Of a stretch of DNA of 64,000 nt, positions 26,024 to 34,605 are shown piece after piece. The stretch lies in NCBI RefSeq assembly GCF_013364155.1, contig NZ_CP054916.1:7160001-7224000 (forward strand). Direction: 5' to 3'. The notes under the pieces are model-generated. The model was given only the letters and a program-made list of their open reading frames with translations, ran no database searches and was not told the DNA's origin. This stretch comes from Streptomyces sp. NA02950. GTDB lineage: Bacteria; Actinomycetota; Actinomycetes; Streptomycetales; Streptomycetaceae. Positions within the stretch are counted from its first letter, which is position 1; every line of letters begins with the position of its first letter. The position numbers were made by a program, and so were the translations under genes.

Positions 26024-27139
26024 GTGAAGGTCGGTATCCCCCGCGAGGTCAAGAACAACGAGTTCCGTGTGGCCATCACCCCCGCCGGTGTGCACGAGCT
26101 GGTCCGCAACGGCCACGAGGTCTTCGTGGAGCAGAGCGCGGGCCTGGGCTCCTCCATCACGGACGCGGAGTACACCGCGGCCGGTGCGCGCATCCTCGAC
26201 ACCGCCGACGAGGTCTGGGCCACGGCCGACCTGCTGCTGAAGGTCAAGGAGCCCATCGCGGAGGAGTACCACCGCCTGCGCAAGGACCAGACCCTCTTCA
26301 CTTACCTCCACCTGGCCGCCTCCCGCGCCTGCACCGACGCGCTGCTGGAGTCCGGGACCACCGCCATCGCCTACGAGACGGTCGAGACCGCGAACCGCGC
26401 GCTGCCGCTGCTCGCGCCGATGTCCGAGGTCGCGGGCCGGATCGCGCCGCAGGTCGGCGCCTACCACCTGATGCGCTCGGCCGGTGGCCGCGGTGTGCTG
26501 CCGGGCGGTGTTCCGGGTGTGGCCGCGGGTCGCGCGGTGGTCATCGGTGGCGGTGTCTCCGGCTGGAACGCCGCGCAGATCGCCATCGGCATGGGCTTCC
26601 ACGTCACCCTGCTGGACCGGGACATCAACAAGCTCCGCGAGGCCGACAAGATCTTCGGCACCAAGGTGCAGACGATCTCCTCCAACGCCTACGAGCTGGA
26701 GAAGGCCGTCCTCGAGGCCGACCTCGTCATCGGCGCGGTGCTCATCCCGGGCGCCAAGGCCCCGAAGCTGGTCACCAACGAGCTGGTCTCCCGGATGAAG
26801 CCGGGAAGTGTCCTTGTCGACATCGCGATCGACCAGGGCGGCTGCTTCGAGGACTCCCGTCCCACCACGCACGCCGAGCCGACCTTCACGATCCACAACT
26901 CGGTCTTCTACTGCGTGGCCAACATGCCGGGCGCGGTGCCGAACACCTCCACCCACGCGCTCACCAACGCCACGCTGCCGTACATCGTGGAGCTGGCCAA
27001 CCGCGGCTGGCGCGAGGCGCTGCGCCGGGACGCCGCCCTGGCCAAGGGCCTCAACACCCACGAGGGTCAGGTCGTTTACGGTCCGGTCGCCGAGGCGCAC
27101 GGACTGCCCCACGTCGAACTGAGCACCCTGATCGGCTGA
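26024..27139 (+). CDS. ald: Alanine dehydrogenase
   Basis: A 371-residue NAD-dependent L-alanine dehydrogenase, reversibly converting alanine to pyruvate and ammonium in the cytoplasm. It starts with the family motif MKVGIPREVKNNEFRVAITP. It has the catalytic Lys in LLKVKEP and His in TYLHLAAS, and the NAD-binding VVIGGGVSGWNAAQIAIGMG. The GTG at 26024 gives exactly the mycobacterial length of 371 residues and lies 11 bases after aagga; a GTG at 26015 (MIDVKVG) is also plausible but only 2 bases from that site. Confidence 0.96.
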   Translation: MKVGIPREVKNNEFRVAITPAGVHELVRNGHEVFVEQSAGLGSSITDAEYTAAGARILDTADEVWATADLLLKVKEPIAEEYHRLRKDQTLFTYLHLAASRACTDALLESGTTAIAYETVETANRALPLLAPMSEVAGRIAPQVGAYHLMRSAGGRGVLPGGVPGVAAGRAVVIGGGVSGWNAAQIAIGMGFHVTLLDRDINKLREADKIFGTKVQTISSNAYELEKAVLEADLVIGAVLIPGAKAPKLVTNELVSRMKPGSVLVDIAIDQGGCFEDSRPTTHAEPTFTIHNSVFYCVANMPGAVPNTSTHALTNATLPYIVELANRGWREALRRDAALAKGLNTHEGQVVYGPVAEAHGLPHVELSTLIG

Positions 27140-27193
27140 CATAACGGCGGACGGTCAACCCGGACCGTCAACAGCGAGTCAACACCGGGCATC

Positions 27194-27227
27194 CGGCCGG
27201 GTCTTGCCGAAGGGTGGGACCCGGCCG
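27194..27227 (+). terminator. Hairpin terminator after ald
   Basis: A 10-bp perfect stem, cggccgggtc (27194-27203) with gacccggccg (27218-27227), has a 14-base loop. It lies 55 bases after the ald stop and has no T tract. Confidence 0.6.
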
Positions 27228-27401
27228 CTGGTGTGTCCGACGCCGACCTGTGCGCAGGGCGGCGTCAGGCTGGTCAACTCGCCCTGAATGTAACTCTTCA
27301 GACGCTTTGTACGGTGGTGAAATCGCTCCGCCGCCGTTCACACGCCCTTGACATCGGGGTGTTCGATTGCCGACACATCATGCCGTCTCCGGTGGATTGT
27401 G

Positions 27402-27431
27402 TTGCTGCGGACCGCCGACACGCCATAGAGT
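27402..27431 (+). promoter_or_regulatory. Probable vegetative promoter of the parA-like/scp operon
   Basis: A -10 box tagagt (27426-27431) is preceded by a partial -35 ttgctg (27402-27407) with an 18-base spacer. The predicted transcription start is near 27438, about 65 bases before the parA-like start. Confidence 0.45.
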
Positions 27432-27503
27432 CGCCAACCGTCGGCATGGTGTCACGCTGACCTATCTAGAAATTTCCTGGTCACCAAGGAGGTAGGACGA
27501 CTT

Positions 27504-28670
27504 GTGAATGAGTCGACATTTTCTCCCGGGGGTGGTCAACCAGGACCGGCTACGCGGGGCCAGGGTCCCTCGGAGCTCGAGGCTGTCGGCTCCGTCGCTG
27601 TCCGCACCTTCGCAACCCAGCAGAGCATGACGACAGCCCACCAGAGCCAGAGCATGGACGGCCATCACGTGAACGCCATGGCCGGCGACCAGGGGGGCAC
27701 GGATCCCGCCCGCTTCGCCGACTACGACGACCTCCCCGACGGGCACTTCTACGACCCGGACGCCGAGTACGAGCCCGACCCCGAGTACGCGGCCACACTC
27801 GCGCCCGACGCGGCCCGCCAGCGCCGCGAGCGCATCGGCCCCACCGGGCGGCCGCTGCCGTACTTCCCGATTCCCGGTCCGCTGACCGACCACGGCCCCG
27901 CGAAGATCATCGCGATGTGCAACCAGAAGGGCGGGGTCGGCAAGACCACTTCCACCATCAACCTGGGCGCGGCGCTGGCCGAGTACGGCCGCCGGGTCCT
28001 GCTGGTCGACTTCGACCCGCAGGGCGCCCTGTCGGTCGGCCTCGGGGTCAACCCGATGGAGCTCGACCTCACGGTCTACAACCTGCTCATGGAGCGGGGC
28101 ATGGCGGCCGACGAGGTGCTGCTCAAGACGGCCGTGCCCAATATGGACCTGCTGCCCAGCAATATCGACTTGTCGGCTGCCGAGGTGCAGTTGGTCAGCG
28201 AGGTCGCCCGGGAGTCCACCCTTCAGCGCGCGCTCAAGCCGCTGATGGCGGACTACGACTACATCGTCATCGACTGCCAGCCCTCGCTCGGTCTGCTCAC
28301 CGTCAACGCGCTCACCGCGGCGCACAAGGTGATCGTGCCGCTGGAGTGCGAGTTCTTCGCGCTGCGCGGTGTGGCCCTGCTCACGGAGACGATCGAGAAG
28401 GTCCAGGAGCGGCTCAACCCCGAGCTGGAGCTGGACGGCATCCTCGCCACGATGTACGACTCGCGCACCGTGCACAGCCGTGAGGTCCTCGCCCGCGTGG
28501 TGGAGGCGTTCGACGATCACGTCTACCACACGGTCATCGGCCGTACGGTCCGCTTCCCGGAGACCACCGTCGCGGGTGAGCCGATCACCACGTACGCGTC
28601 CAACTCCGTCGGTGCCGCCGCCTACCGCCAGCTCGCCAGGGAGGTGCTCGCCCGGTGTCACGCCGAGTGA
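27504..28670 (+). CDS. ParA-family (Soj-like) ATPase
   Basis: A 388-residue MinD/ParA-type ATPase. The deviant Walker A motif KGGVGKTT is at about residues 142-150, followed by VLLVDFDPQGALSVGLG and YDYIVIDCQPSLGLLTVNAL. An unusual 135-residue N-terminal extension is acidic and Tyr/Asp-rich (DLPDGHFYDPDAEYEPD). GTG 27504 has aaggagg 11 bases upstream. There is no ParB partner next to it; instead it overlaps a small RHH-like protein and leads into scpA-scpB, so a role linked to chromosome organisation is likely. It is distinct from the origin-proximal parAB. Confidence 0.93.
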   Translation: MNESTFSPGGGQPGPATRGQGPSELEAVGSVAVRTFATQQSMTTAHQSQSMDGHHVNAMAGDQGGTDPARFADYDDLPDGHFYDPDAEYEPDPEYAATLAPDAARQRRERIGPTGRPLPYFPIPGPLTDHGPAKIIAMCNQKGGVGKTTSTINLGAALAEYGRRVLLVDFDPQGALSVGLGVNPMELDLTVYNLLMERGMAADEVLLKTAVPNMDLLPSNIDLSAAEVQLVSEVARESTLQRALKPLMADYDYIVIDCQPSLGLLTVNALTAAHKVIVPLECEFFALRGVALLTETIEKVQERLNPELELDGILATMYDSRTVHSREVLARVVEAFDDHVYHTVIGRTVRFPETTVAGEPITTYASNSVGAAAYRQLAREVLARCHAE

Positions 28671-29245
28671 GTCTGCCGGGCGCCGACGAACTGTTCCGCA
28701 CCACGGGAGGGATGGGGCTCCAGTCCTCCTCTCCCGCGTCCGGCCGCCGCCAGGCGAACGGCGAGGCCGCCCGGGTCCCGGCGCCCGCCGCCGAACCCGA
28801 CACGGCCGCCGAACCGCACGAGGACGGTACGACCGACCGCCGCCCGGAGGACGAGCAGTCCGCCGCCGCCGAGCACACGGGCCGGGAGACGGCCGCCGGC
28901 CCGCAGGACGCCGCCGAGCGGCGCCCCGCGGCGGCGGGCCGCCCCAAGGCCCGCCAGGCCGGCGGCGGGGCGGGCCCGGCCGAACAGGGCGGCGCCGCCC
29001 GCCGCCGCGCCCGCGCGGCGAACCGGCGGCCCAGCGGGCGTGAGCGGCACGACGAGAAGATCACGGTCTATGTCTCCGCCGAGGAGCTGATGGACCTCGA
29101 ACACGCGCGCCTGGTGCTGCGCGGCGAACACGGACTCGCGGTCGACCGCGGCCGGATCGTCCGCGAGGCGGTCGCGGTCGTCCTCGCCGACCTCGAGTCG
29201 CGCGGCGACGCGAGCATCCTGGTGCGCCGCCTGCGCGGCCGCTGA
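28655..29245 (+). CDS. Small protein with disordered N-terminus and RHH-like C-terminus
   Basis: A 196-residue protein of unknown function. Residues 1-130 are low-complexity Ala/Glu/Pro/Arg. The C-terminal 65 residues look like a ribbon-helix-helix: a strand KITVYVSAEE, a helix LMDLEHARLVLRGEHG, then RGRIVREAVAVVLADLESRG. That would suit a DNA-binding partner of the ParA-like ATPase. GTG 28655 is preceded by agggagg and overlaps the parA-like 3' end by 16 bases; GTG 28667 would give a 4-base overlap but sits 22 bases from the site. Translation coupling with the ATPase is likely. Confidence 0.8.
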   Translation: MSRRVSLPGADELFRTTGGMGLQSSSPASGRRQANGEAARVPAPAAEPDTAAEPHEDGTTDRRPEDEQSAAAEHTGRETAAGPQDAAERRPAAAGRPKARQAGGGAGPAEQGGAARRRARAANRRPSGRERHDEKITVYVSAEELMDLEHARLVLRGEHGLAVDRGRIVREAVAVVLADLESRGDASILVRRLRGR

Positions 29246-29313
29246 CCGGGCCGGGCGATAGCCTGCCCGGTCAGACGGGCTGTCCCGCCCGGCCCTGAGC
29301 ACCCTGGACCGCG

Positions 29314-31047
29314 ATGCCGACGAACGACGCCTCCGCCCCGCCGCCCCGCCGCCGCACCCTGGGCCGCGGCCCCGGCGCGGCCCCGTCCACCCAGCCGTCA
29401 CCGGCCCCCGCCCCACCCGCCGAAGCGCCTCCGGCGCGGGCGGGGTCGGTGGAGGGTGTCCCGGCCGCAGTCGAGCCGCACACGGCTCCGTGGGCCGATG
29501 GGTCCGTAGCGGAGGCCGTGCCGGGTGGCGGGGCATGTGATTCCGACGCCGGGGCGTCCCCTGCTGAGCGGCGCACGGAGGTGTCGGCTGCCGAGCCGCG
29601 TGGCGCTGCGGCCCCGGCCGAGTCGCAACCCGTGCCGTCGGCCAGTGAGTCCGCGCCGGGTTCCGGTGCCGGGGCCGTCGAAGCCGCTGCGGCTCCGGCG
29701 CGGGCGGGGTCGGTGGGGGCTGCCCCGGCCGCTGTCGAGTCGCGTGGGGGGTCTTCGGCCGGTCGGCCGGCGGTGGAGCCTGAGGCCGATGTGCGTTCCA
29801 CGCCTCCGGTCGAGCGGCACGCGGACCCGTCCGCCGGTGAGTCCGTGCCGGCCGCGGGGGCGTCCCCTGCTGAGCCGCGACCGGTGCCGGGGGGTTCCGG
29901 GGATGCCGTACCGGGCCCTCCGGTGGGGTCCCCGGCCTCGGGGGCACGTGATGCCGCCGCGGCCACCGGATCTCCGCCCCGGACAACCACTCGGGGGGCC
30001 CGTGCGGCGGGCCTTGCCCCGCGGCCTGAGCCCGATCCGGCTCATGCGCGGGCCGAGGAGGGGGCCGACGGGCCCGTGCGGCCCGCGGGTGACGGCGCGG
30101 GGGCACCGAGCGGGGAACCGGGCGGCGAGGCCGTCAGCGGGCCGTCAGCGGCTTCGGCCGACGACGCGCCCCATGAGGGAGCCGAAGACGACGGCACCCG
30201 CTTCATTCTGCGGCTCGACAACTTCGAGGGGCCCTTCGACCTCCTCCTTCAGCTGATCTCCAAGCACAAGCTGGACGTCACCGAGGTCGCCCTGTCCCGG
30301 GTCACCGACGACTTCATGGCGTACATCCGGGCCATGGGGCCGGACTGGGATCTCGATCAGACCACCGAGTTCCTGGTGGTCGCGGCGACGCTGCTCGATC
30401 TCAAGGCGGCCCGGCTGCTGCCCGCCGCCGAGGTGGAGGACGAGGCCGACCTCGCGCTGCTCGAGGCGCGCGACCTGCTGTTCGCGCGGCTGCTCCAGTA
30501 CCGCGCGTACAAGCGGATCGCGGACATCTTCAACGACCGGCTGATCAGCGAGGCCGCCCGGCACCCCCGTACCGTCGGCCTCGAGCCGCACCACGCCGAG
30601 CTGCTGCCCGACGTCGTCATCAGCATCGGCGGCGAGGGGTTCGCCAAGCTGGCCGTGAAGGCGATGCAGCCCAAGCCCAAGCCGCAGGTGTACGTGGATC
30701 ACATCCACGCCCCGCTGGTCAGCGTGCGCGAGCAGGCCGAGGTGGTGGTGGCGCGGCTGCGCGAGCTGGGGGAGGCCAGCTTCCGGACGCTCACCGAGGA
30801 CGCCCCCGACGTCCTCACCGTCGTAGCCCGCTTCCTGGCGCTGCTGGAGCTCTACCGGGAGCGCGCGGTCCTGCTGGACCAGCCGGAGGCCCTCGGCTCG
30901 CTCATGGTGCGCTGGACCGGCGTGGACGGTGAGCAGCCGCTGGTCACCGATGAGTTCGACCAGGAGGCCGGAGCCCGGCAGGAGCCGCCCGAGGGGCGGT
31001 CCGAGGGACGGTCGGAGCAGAAGGAGAAGCAGGAGGTACGGAGTTGA
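29314..31047 (+). CDS. scpA: Segregation and condensation protein A (kleisin) with long disordered N-terminus
   Basis: A 577-residue ScpA, the kleisin of the SMC-ScpAB condensin. The real ScpA domain begins near residue 297 (RFILRLDNFEGPFDLLLQLI) and ends near 545 (VRWTGVDGEQPLVTDEFDQ). The preceding ~290 residues are Pro/Ala/Glu/Ser-rich, with a repeated ARAGSVxxxPAAVE unit, and are probably disordered; typical ScpA is about 250 residues. ATG 29314 gives MPTNDASAPPPRRRTLGRGP. The 3' end overlaps scpB by 4 bases (ttga). It acts on the nucleoid with SMC, which is encoded elsewhere. Confidence 0.93.
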   Translation: MPTNDASAPPPRRRTLGRGPGAAPSTQPSPAPAPPAEAPPARAGSVEGVPAAVEPHTAPWADGSVAEAVPGGGACDSDAGASPAERRTEVSAAEPRGAAAPAESQPVPSASESAPGSGAGAVEAAAAPARAGSVGAAPAAVESRGGSSAGRPAVEPEADVRSTPPVERHADPSAGESVPAAGASPAEPRPVPGGSGDAVPGPPVGSPASGARDAAAATGSPPRTTTRGARAAGLAPRPEPDPAHARAEEGADGPVRPAGDGAGAPSGEPGGEAVSGPSAASADDAPHEGAEDDGTRFILRLDNFEGPFDLLLQLISKHKLDVTEVALSRVTDDFMAYIRAMGPDWDLDQTTEFLVVAATLLDLKAARLLPAAEVEDEADLALLEARDLLFARLLQYRAYKRIADIFNDRLISEAARHPRTVGLEPHHAELLPDVVISIGGEGFAKLAVKAMQPKPKPQVYVDHIHAPLVSVREQAEVVVARLRELGEASFRTLTEDAPDVLTVVARFLALLELYRERAVLLDQPEALGSLMVRWTGVDGEQPLVTDEFDQEAGARQEPPEGRSEGRSEQKEKQEVRS

Positions 31048-31706
31048 GCGAGCAGTGGACCCCCGCCGCGGCCTCGGACGTCGCGGCGCTCGACCTCAAG
31101 CCCGCTCTGGAGGCGGTCCTCATGGTCGTCGACGAGCCGGCCACCGAGGAGCACCTCGCCAAGGTACTGGAGCGGCCGCGCCGCGCGGTCGCGGACGCGC
31201 TGCGCGAGCTGGCCGACGAGTACGCGACCCAGTGCCGCGGCTTCGAGCTGCGGCTGGTCGCGGGCGGCTGGCGCTACTACACCCGCCCCGCCTACGCCGC
31301 CGCCGTCGAGGGCTTCGTCCTGGACGGCCAGCAGGCCCGGCTCACCCAGGCCGCTTTGGAAACCCTCGCGGTGGTCGCGTACCGTCAGCCGGTCAGCCGT
31401 TCCCGGGTCTCGGCCGTCCGCGGCGTCAACTGTGATGGCGTGATGCGGACCCTCCTCCAGAGGGGTCTGGTCGAGGAGGCGGGCACGGAACCCGAAACAG
31501 GTGCGATCCTGTACAGGACGACGAACTACTTCCTGGAGCGGATGGGCCTGCGGGGTCTGGACGAGCTTCCGGAGCTCGCACCGTTCCTCCCCGAGGCGGA
31601 CGCGGTCGAGGGCGAGTCCCAGGAGGGTGTGCCGTCGTTCGACCCGGACGCCGTCGACGCCGATGACGCGGACGACGGAGTAGGCCACTCTCAGACGGAA
31701 ACTTGA
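31044..31706 (+). CDS. scpB: Segregation and condensation protein B
   Basis: A 220-residue ScpB, made of two winged-helix domains that dimerise and bind ScpA in the SMC condensin. Hallmarks are the first domain LEAVLMVVDEPATEEHLAKVL, the central GWRYYTRPAYAAAVEGF, and the second domain LTQAALETLAVVAYRQPVSRSRVSAVRGVNCDGVMRTLLQRGLVEE. The last 35 residues are acidic. The start is TTG at 31044 overlapping the scpA stop, with aggagg upstream. Its stop overlaps the rluB ATG (tgatg), so scpA, scpB and rluB are coupled. Confidence 0.95.
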   Translation: MSEQWTPAAASDVAALDLKPALEAVLMVVDEPATEEHLAKVLERPRRAVADALRELADEYATQCRGFELRLVAGGWRYYTRPAYAAAVEGFVLDGQQARLTQAALETLAVVAYRQPVSRSRVSAVRGVNCDGVMRTLLQRGLVEEAGTEPETGAILYRTTNYFLERMGLRGLDELPELAPFLPEADAVEGESQEGVPSFDPDAVDADDADDGVGHSQTET

Positions 31707-32800
31707 TGCGAAGCAGCGGCAGGAACAACAGGGGCAGCGGCGGCAGCGGTAGCGGCGGCAGGAGCTACCGCGGCGCGGGGAACCGGCGCGACGACAAGCA
31801 GAAGCGCACGGGCCGCCCCCGTCCCGAGGAGCGCCGCTACGACGTGGGCGGAGCCCCGAAGAGCGGTGGCGGCCCCAAGGGCGGCCCCAAGGCGGGTCCC
31901 CAGGGCGGTCCCAAGCCGGGTGCCAAGGGCGGCCCCAAGGGCGGCGCGGGCGCCGGTCGCGGCCGCAAGCCCGGCGGCGGCCCGTCCCGTCCGCGCGAGT
32001 ACGACGCGCAGATAGAGGAGCGCAACCGGGCCCGCCACAACAAGCCCCAGGTCAAGCTGCCCAAGACCTTCGGCGAGCAGGAGGGCGAGCGTCTCCAGAA
32101 GGTTCTGGCCCGCGCCGGTATGGGCTCGCGCCGCGCCTGCGAGGAGCTGATCGACCAGGCCCGCGTCGAGGTCAACGGCACGATCGTCACCGAGCAGGGG
32201 CTGCGCGTCGACCCGGAGAAGGACGAGATCAAGGTCGACGGGCTGACCGTGGCCACCCAGTCGTACCTGTTCTTCGCGCTGAACAAGCCCGCCGGAGTCG
32301 TCTCCACCATGGAGGACCCCGACGGCCGCCAGTGCCTCGGTGACTACGTCACCAACCGCGAGACCCGGCTCTTCCACGTCGGCCGCCTGGACACCGAGAC
32401 CGAGGGCATCATCCTGCTCACCAACCACGGCGAGCTGGCCCACCGCCTCACCCACCCCCGCTACGGCGTCGCCAAGACCTACCTCGCCGCGATCCAGGGC
32501 CCGCTCCCGCGCGACCTGGGCAAGCAGCTGAAGAACGGCATCCAGCTCGAGGACGGCTACGCCCGCGCCGACCACTTCAAGGTCGTGCAGAACACCGGCA
32601 AGAACTACCTCGTCGAGGTGAGCCTGCACGAGGGTCGCAAGCACATCGTGCGGCGCATGCTCGCCGAGGCCGGGTTCCCGGTCGACCGGCTGGTGCGCAC
32701 CGGCTTCGGCCCGATCGCGCTGGGCGACCAGAAGTCCGGCTGGCTGCGGCGGCTGACCAACACCGAGGTCGGCATGCTGATGCGCGAGGTCGATCTCTGA
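31706..32800 (+). CDS. rluB: 23S rRNA pseudouridine synthase (RluB/RsuA family)
   Basis: A 364-residue pseudouridine synthase. Residues 1-125 are Gly/Lys/Pro-rich (GGPKGGPKAGPQGG-type repeats) and basic, suited to binding rRNA. An S4 domain follows at about 128 (GERLQKVLARAGMGSRRACEELI), then the RsuA-type catalytic core with the Asp in HVGRLDTETEGIILLTNHGEL and the ending RRMLAEAGFPVDRLVRTGFG. It modifies large-subunit rRNA. ATG 31706 overlaps the scpB stop; TTG 31703 adds one residue. It is adjacent to scpAB as in many Gram-positive bacteria. Confidence 0.93.
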   Translation: MRSSGRNNRGSGGSGSGGRSYRGAGNRRDDKQKRTGRPRPEERRYDVGGAPKSGGGPKGGPKAGPQGGPKPGAKGGPKGGAGAGRGRKPGGGPSRPREYDAQIEERNRARHNKPQVKLPKTFGEQEGERLQKVLARAGMGSRRACEELIDQARVEVNGTIVTEQGLRVDPEKDEIKVDGLTVATQSYLFFALNKPAGVVSTMEDPDGRQCLGDYVTNRETRLFHVGRLDTETEGIILLTNHGELAHRLTHPRYGVAKTYLAAIQGPLPRDLGKQLKNGIQLEDGYARADHFKVVQNTGKNYLVEVSLHEGRKHIVRRMLAEAGFPVDRLVRTGFGPIALGDQKSGWLRRLTNTEVGMLMREVDL

Positions 32801-32857
32801 CCCGCACCGGGGTCGTCCGCCGACGGCTCCCGCGCGCCGCGCCCCGCCCCCCCCGCC

Positions 32858-32874
32858 CCCCGCGTCTCGCGGGG
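32858..32874 (+). terminator. Possible hairpin terminator after rluB
   Basis: A 7-bp GC stem ccccgcg (32858-32864) pairs with cgcgggg (32868-32874) across a 3-base loop tct, inside a C-rich run. It is 58 bases after the rluB stop. Confidence 0.4.
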
Positions 32875-33004
32875 CGGTCGCGGCGGGAGTCCGCCCGGCC
32901 CGCTCGTTAGGCTGACCGTGAGCGCGCCGGGACCCGCGTCCACGGCGGCGCGGCACGGGTGACACAGGCGCCCACAGGTGACACACGCGCAGGGGAGCAC
33001 AGAC

Positions 33005-33367
33005 GTGGCGGTACGAGCGGTCCGCGGGGCAGTCCAGCTGGAGCGGGACGAGTCCGGCCATATGCGGCAGCAGGTCTCGGAGCTGCTGACCGCGATCCTG
33101 GAGCGCAACGGCCTGGTGCCGGACGACCTCATCAGCGTGTGGTTCACCGCCACCCCCGATCTGCACAGCGACTTCCCAGCGGTCGCCGCACGCAAGCTCG
33201 GCATCACCGACGTGCCGCTGATCTGCGCCCAGGAGTTGGACATCGAAGGCGCCATGCCGCGGGTCGTCCGCATCCTGGCGCATGTCGAGACGGACCTGCC
33301 CAAGTCCGACGTCGCCCATGTCTACCTCGGCGCCGCGGCCTCCCTCCGCAAGGACATCGCCCAATGA
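33005..33367 (+). CDS. aroH: Chorismate mutase, AroH class
   Basis: A 120-residue AroH-fold chorismate mutase, turning chorismate to prephenate for Tyr/Phe synthesis. The sequence MAVRAVRGAVQLERDE carries the active-site Arg, and ISVWFTATPDLHSDFPAVAARKLG is a family hallmark; the length matches Bacillus AroH (about 127). GTG 33005 has aggggag 7 bases upstream. It overlaps tyrA by 4 bases (atga), coupling two successive steps of tyrosine synthesis. Confidence 0.93.
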   Translation: MAVRAVRGAVQLERDESGHMRQQVSELLTAILERNGLVPDDLISVWFTATPDLHSDFPAVAARKLGITDVPLICAQELDIEGAMPRVVRILAHVETDLPKSDVAHVYLGAAASLRKDIAQ

Positions 33368-34449
33368 GAACCGCACTCGTCATCGGCACCGGCCTGATCG
33401 GCACCTCCGCCGCGCTGGCCCTGGCCGGGCGCGGGGTCCACGTCCATCTCGCCGACCACGACGCGGACCAGGCCCGTACCGCCGCCGCGCTCGGCGCCGG
33501 TACGCAGGAGGAGCCCGACGGGCCGGTGGACCTGGCGATCGTGGCCGTACCGCCCGCGCACGTGGCGCGGACGGTCGCCGATGTGCTGCGCCGCGGTGCG
33601 GCCCGCGCCGCGCTGGACGTGGCCAGCGTCAAGGGCGGCCCGCGCCGGGAGCTGGAGGCCCTGGGCTGCGATCTGACCCGCTACATCGGCACCCATCCGA
33701 TGTCCGGCCGGGAGCGCTCCGGTCCGCTGGCCGCCACCGCCGACCTCTTCGAGGGGCGGCCGTGGGTGCTCACCCCCGGCCGGGACACCGACACCGAGGT
33801 GCTCAACCTCGCCCTCGAACTGGTGGCGCTGTGCCGGGCGGTGCCCGTGGTGATGGACGCGGACGCCCACGACCGCGCGGTGGCGCTGGTCTCGCACACC
33901 CCGCATCTGCTGTCCAGCATGGTCGCCGCGCGGCTGAAGGACGCCGACGAGACCGCGGTACGGCTGTGCGGGCAGGGGATCCGCGATGTGACCCGGATCG
34001 CCGCCTCCGACCCGGCGATGTGGATCGACATCCTGTCCGCCAACCCCGGTCCGGTCGCCGATGTGCTCGCGGCGGTGGCCGCGGACCTCGACGAGACGGT
34101 ACGGGCGCTGCGCGGCCTCCAGTCCGCCGACGAGGCCAAGCGCGGCGACGGCGCCACCGGGATCGAGGACGTGCTGCGCCGCGGCAACGCCGGGCGCGAG
34201 CGGGTGCCGGGCAAGCACGGCGCCGCCTCGGCCGTCTACGAGACGGTGACGGTGCTCATCGGCGACCAGCCGGGCGAGCTGGCCCGGATCTTCGCCGACG
34301 CGGGCCGGGCGGGCGTCAACATCGAGGACGTCCGGATCGAGCACGCCACCGGACAGCAGGCGGGCCTGATCCAGCTGATGGTGGAGCCCGCTGCGGCACC
34401 CGGCCTCACCGCGGCGCTCCGCGAGCGGGGCTGGTCGGTCCGGCAGTGA
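33364..34449 (+). CDS. tyrA: Prephenate dehydrogenase
   Basis: A 361-residue prephenate dehydrogenase for tyrosine synthesis. It has an N-terminal Rossmann motif VIGTGLIGTSAALALAGRG, the catalytic-region YIGTHPMSGRERSG, a helical dimerisation domain, and a C-terminal ACT domain starting near ETVTVLIGDQPGELARIFADAG, probably for tyrosine feedback. The ATG at 33364 overlaps the aroH stop. It is cytoplasmic. Confidence 0.94.
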   Translation: MRTALVIGTGLIGTSAALALAGRGVHVHLADHDADQARTAAALGAGTQEEPDGPVDLAIVAVPPAHVARTVADVLRRGAARAALDVASVKGGPRRELEALGCDLTRYIGTHPMSGRERSGPLAATADLFEGRPWVLTPGRDTDTEVLNLALELVALCRAVPVVMDADAHDRAVALVSHTPHLLSSMVAARLKDADETAVRLCGQGIRDVTRIAASDPAMWIDILSANPGPVADVLAAVAADLDETVRALRGLQSADEAKRGDGATGIEDVLRRGNAGRERVPGKHGAASAVYETVTVLIGDQPGELARIFADAGRAGVNIEDVRIEHATGQQAGLIQLMVEPAAAPGLTAALRERGWSVRQ

Positions 34450-34605
34450 CCGCGGGGCGGTGCGCGCGCCGCCCCGGCCCGGCCGGTCCCCGTGGTCCGG
34501 CCATGACCATGCTGTCCGGAGCGGTCGTGTGAACCAGTAACCTTGTCCGAGGCCCCATCCGCCCCGTTCGACCCAGCCCCGTGCACACGAAAGGTGTCAG
34601 TCACC

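Larger units (their letters stand above)
27140..27503. other. 364-base gap between ald and the parA-like gene
   Basis: It holds a terminator-like hairpin near the ald end and a probable promoter near the parA-like end (both listed separately). Base composition dips around 27270-27420, consistent with promoter DNA. No small gene was recognised. Confidence 0.5.

Noticed and set aside
28655..29245. Calling the small gene after the ParA-like ATPase a ParB
   Set aside because: It has no ParB N-terminal nuclease-like box or parS-type helix-turn-helix; only an RHH-like C-terminus is visible.
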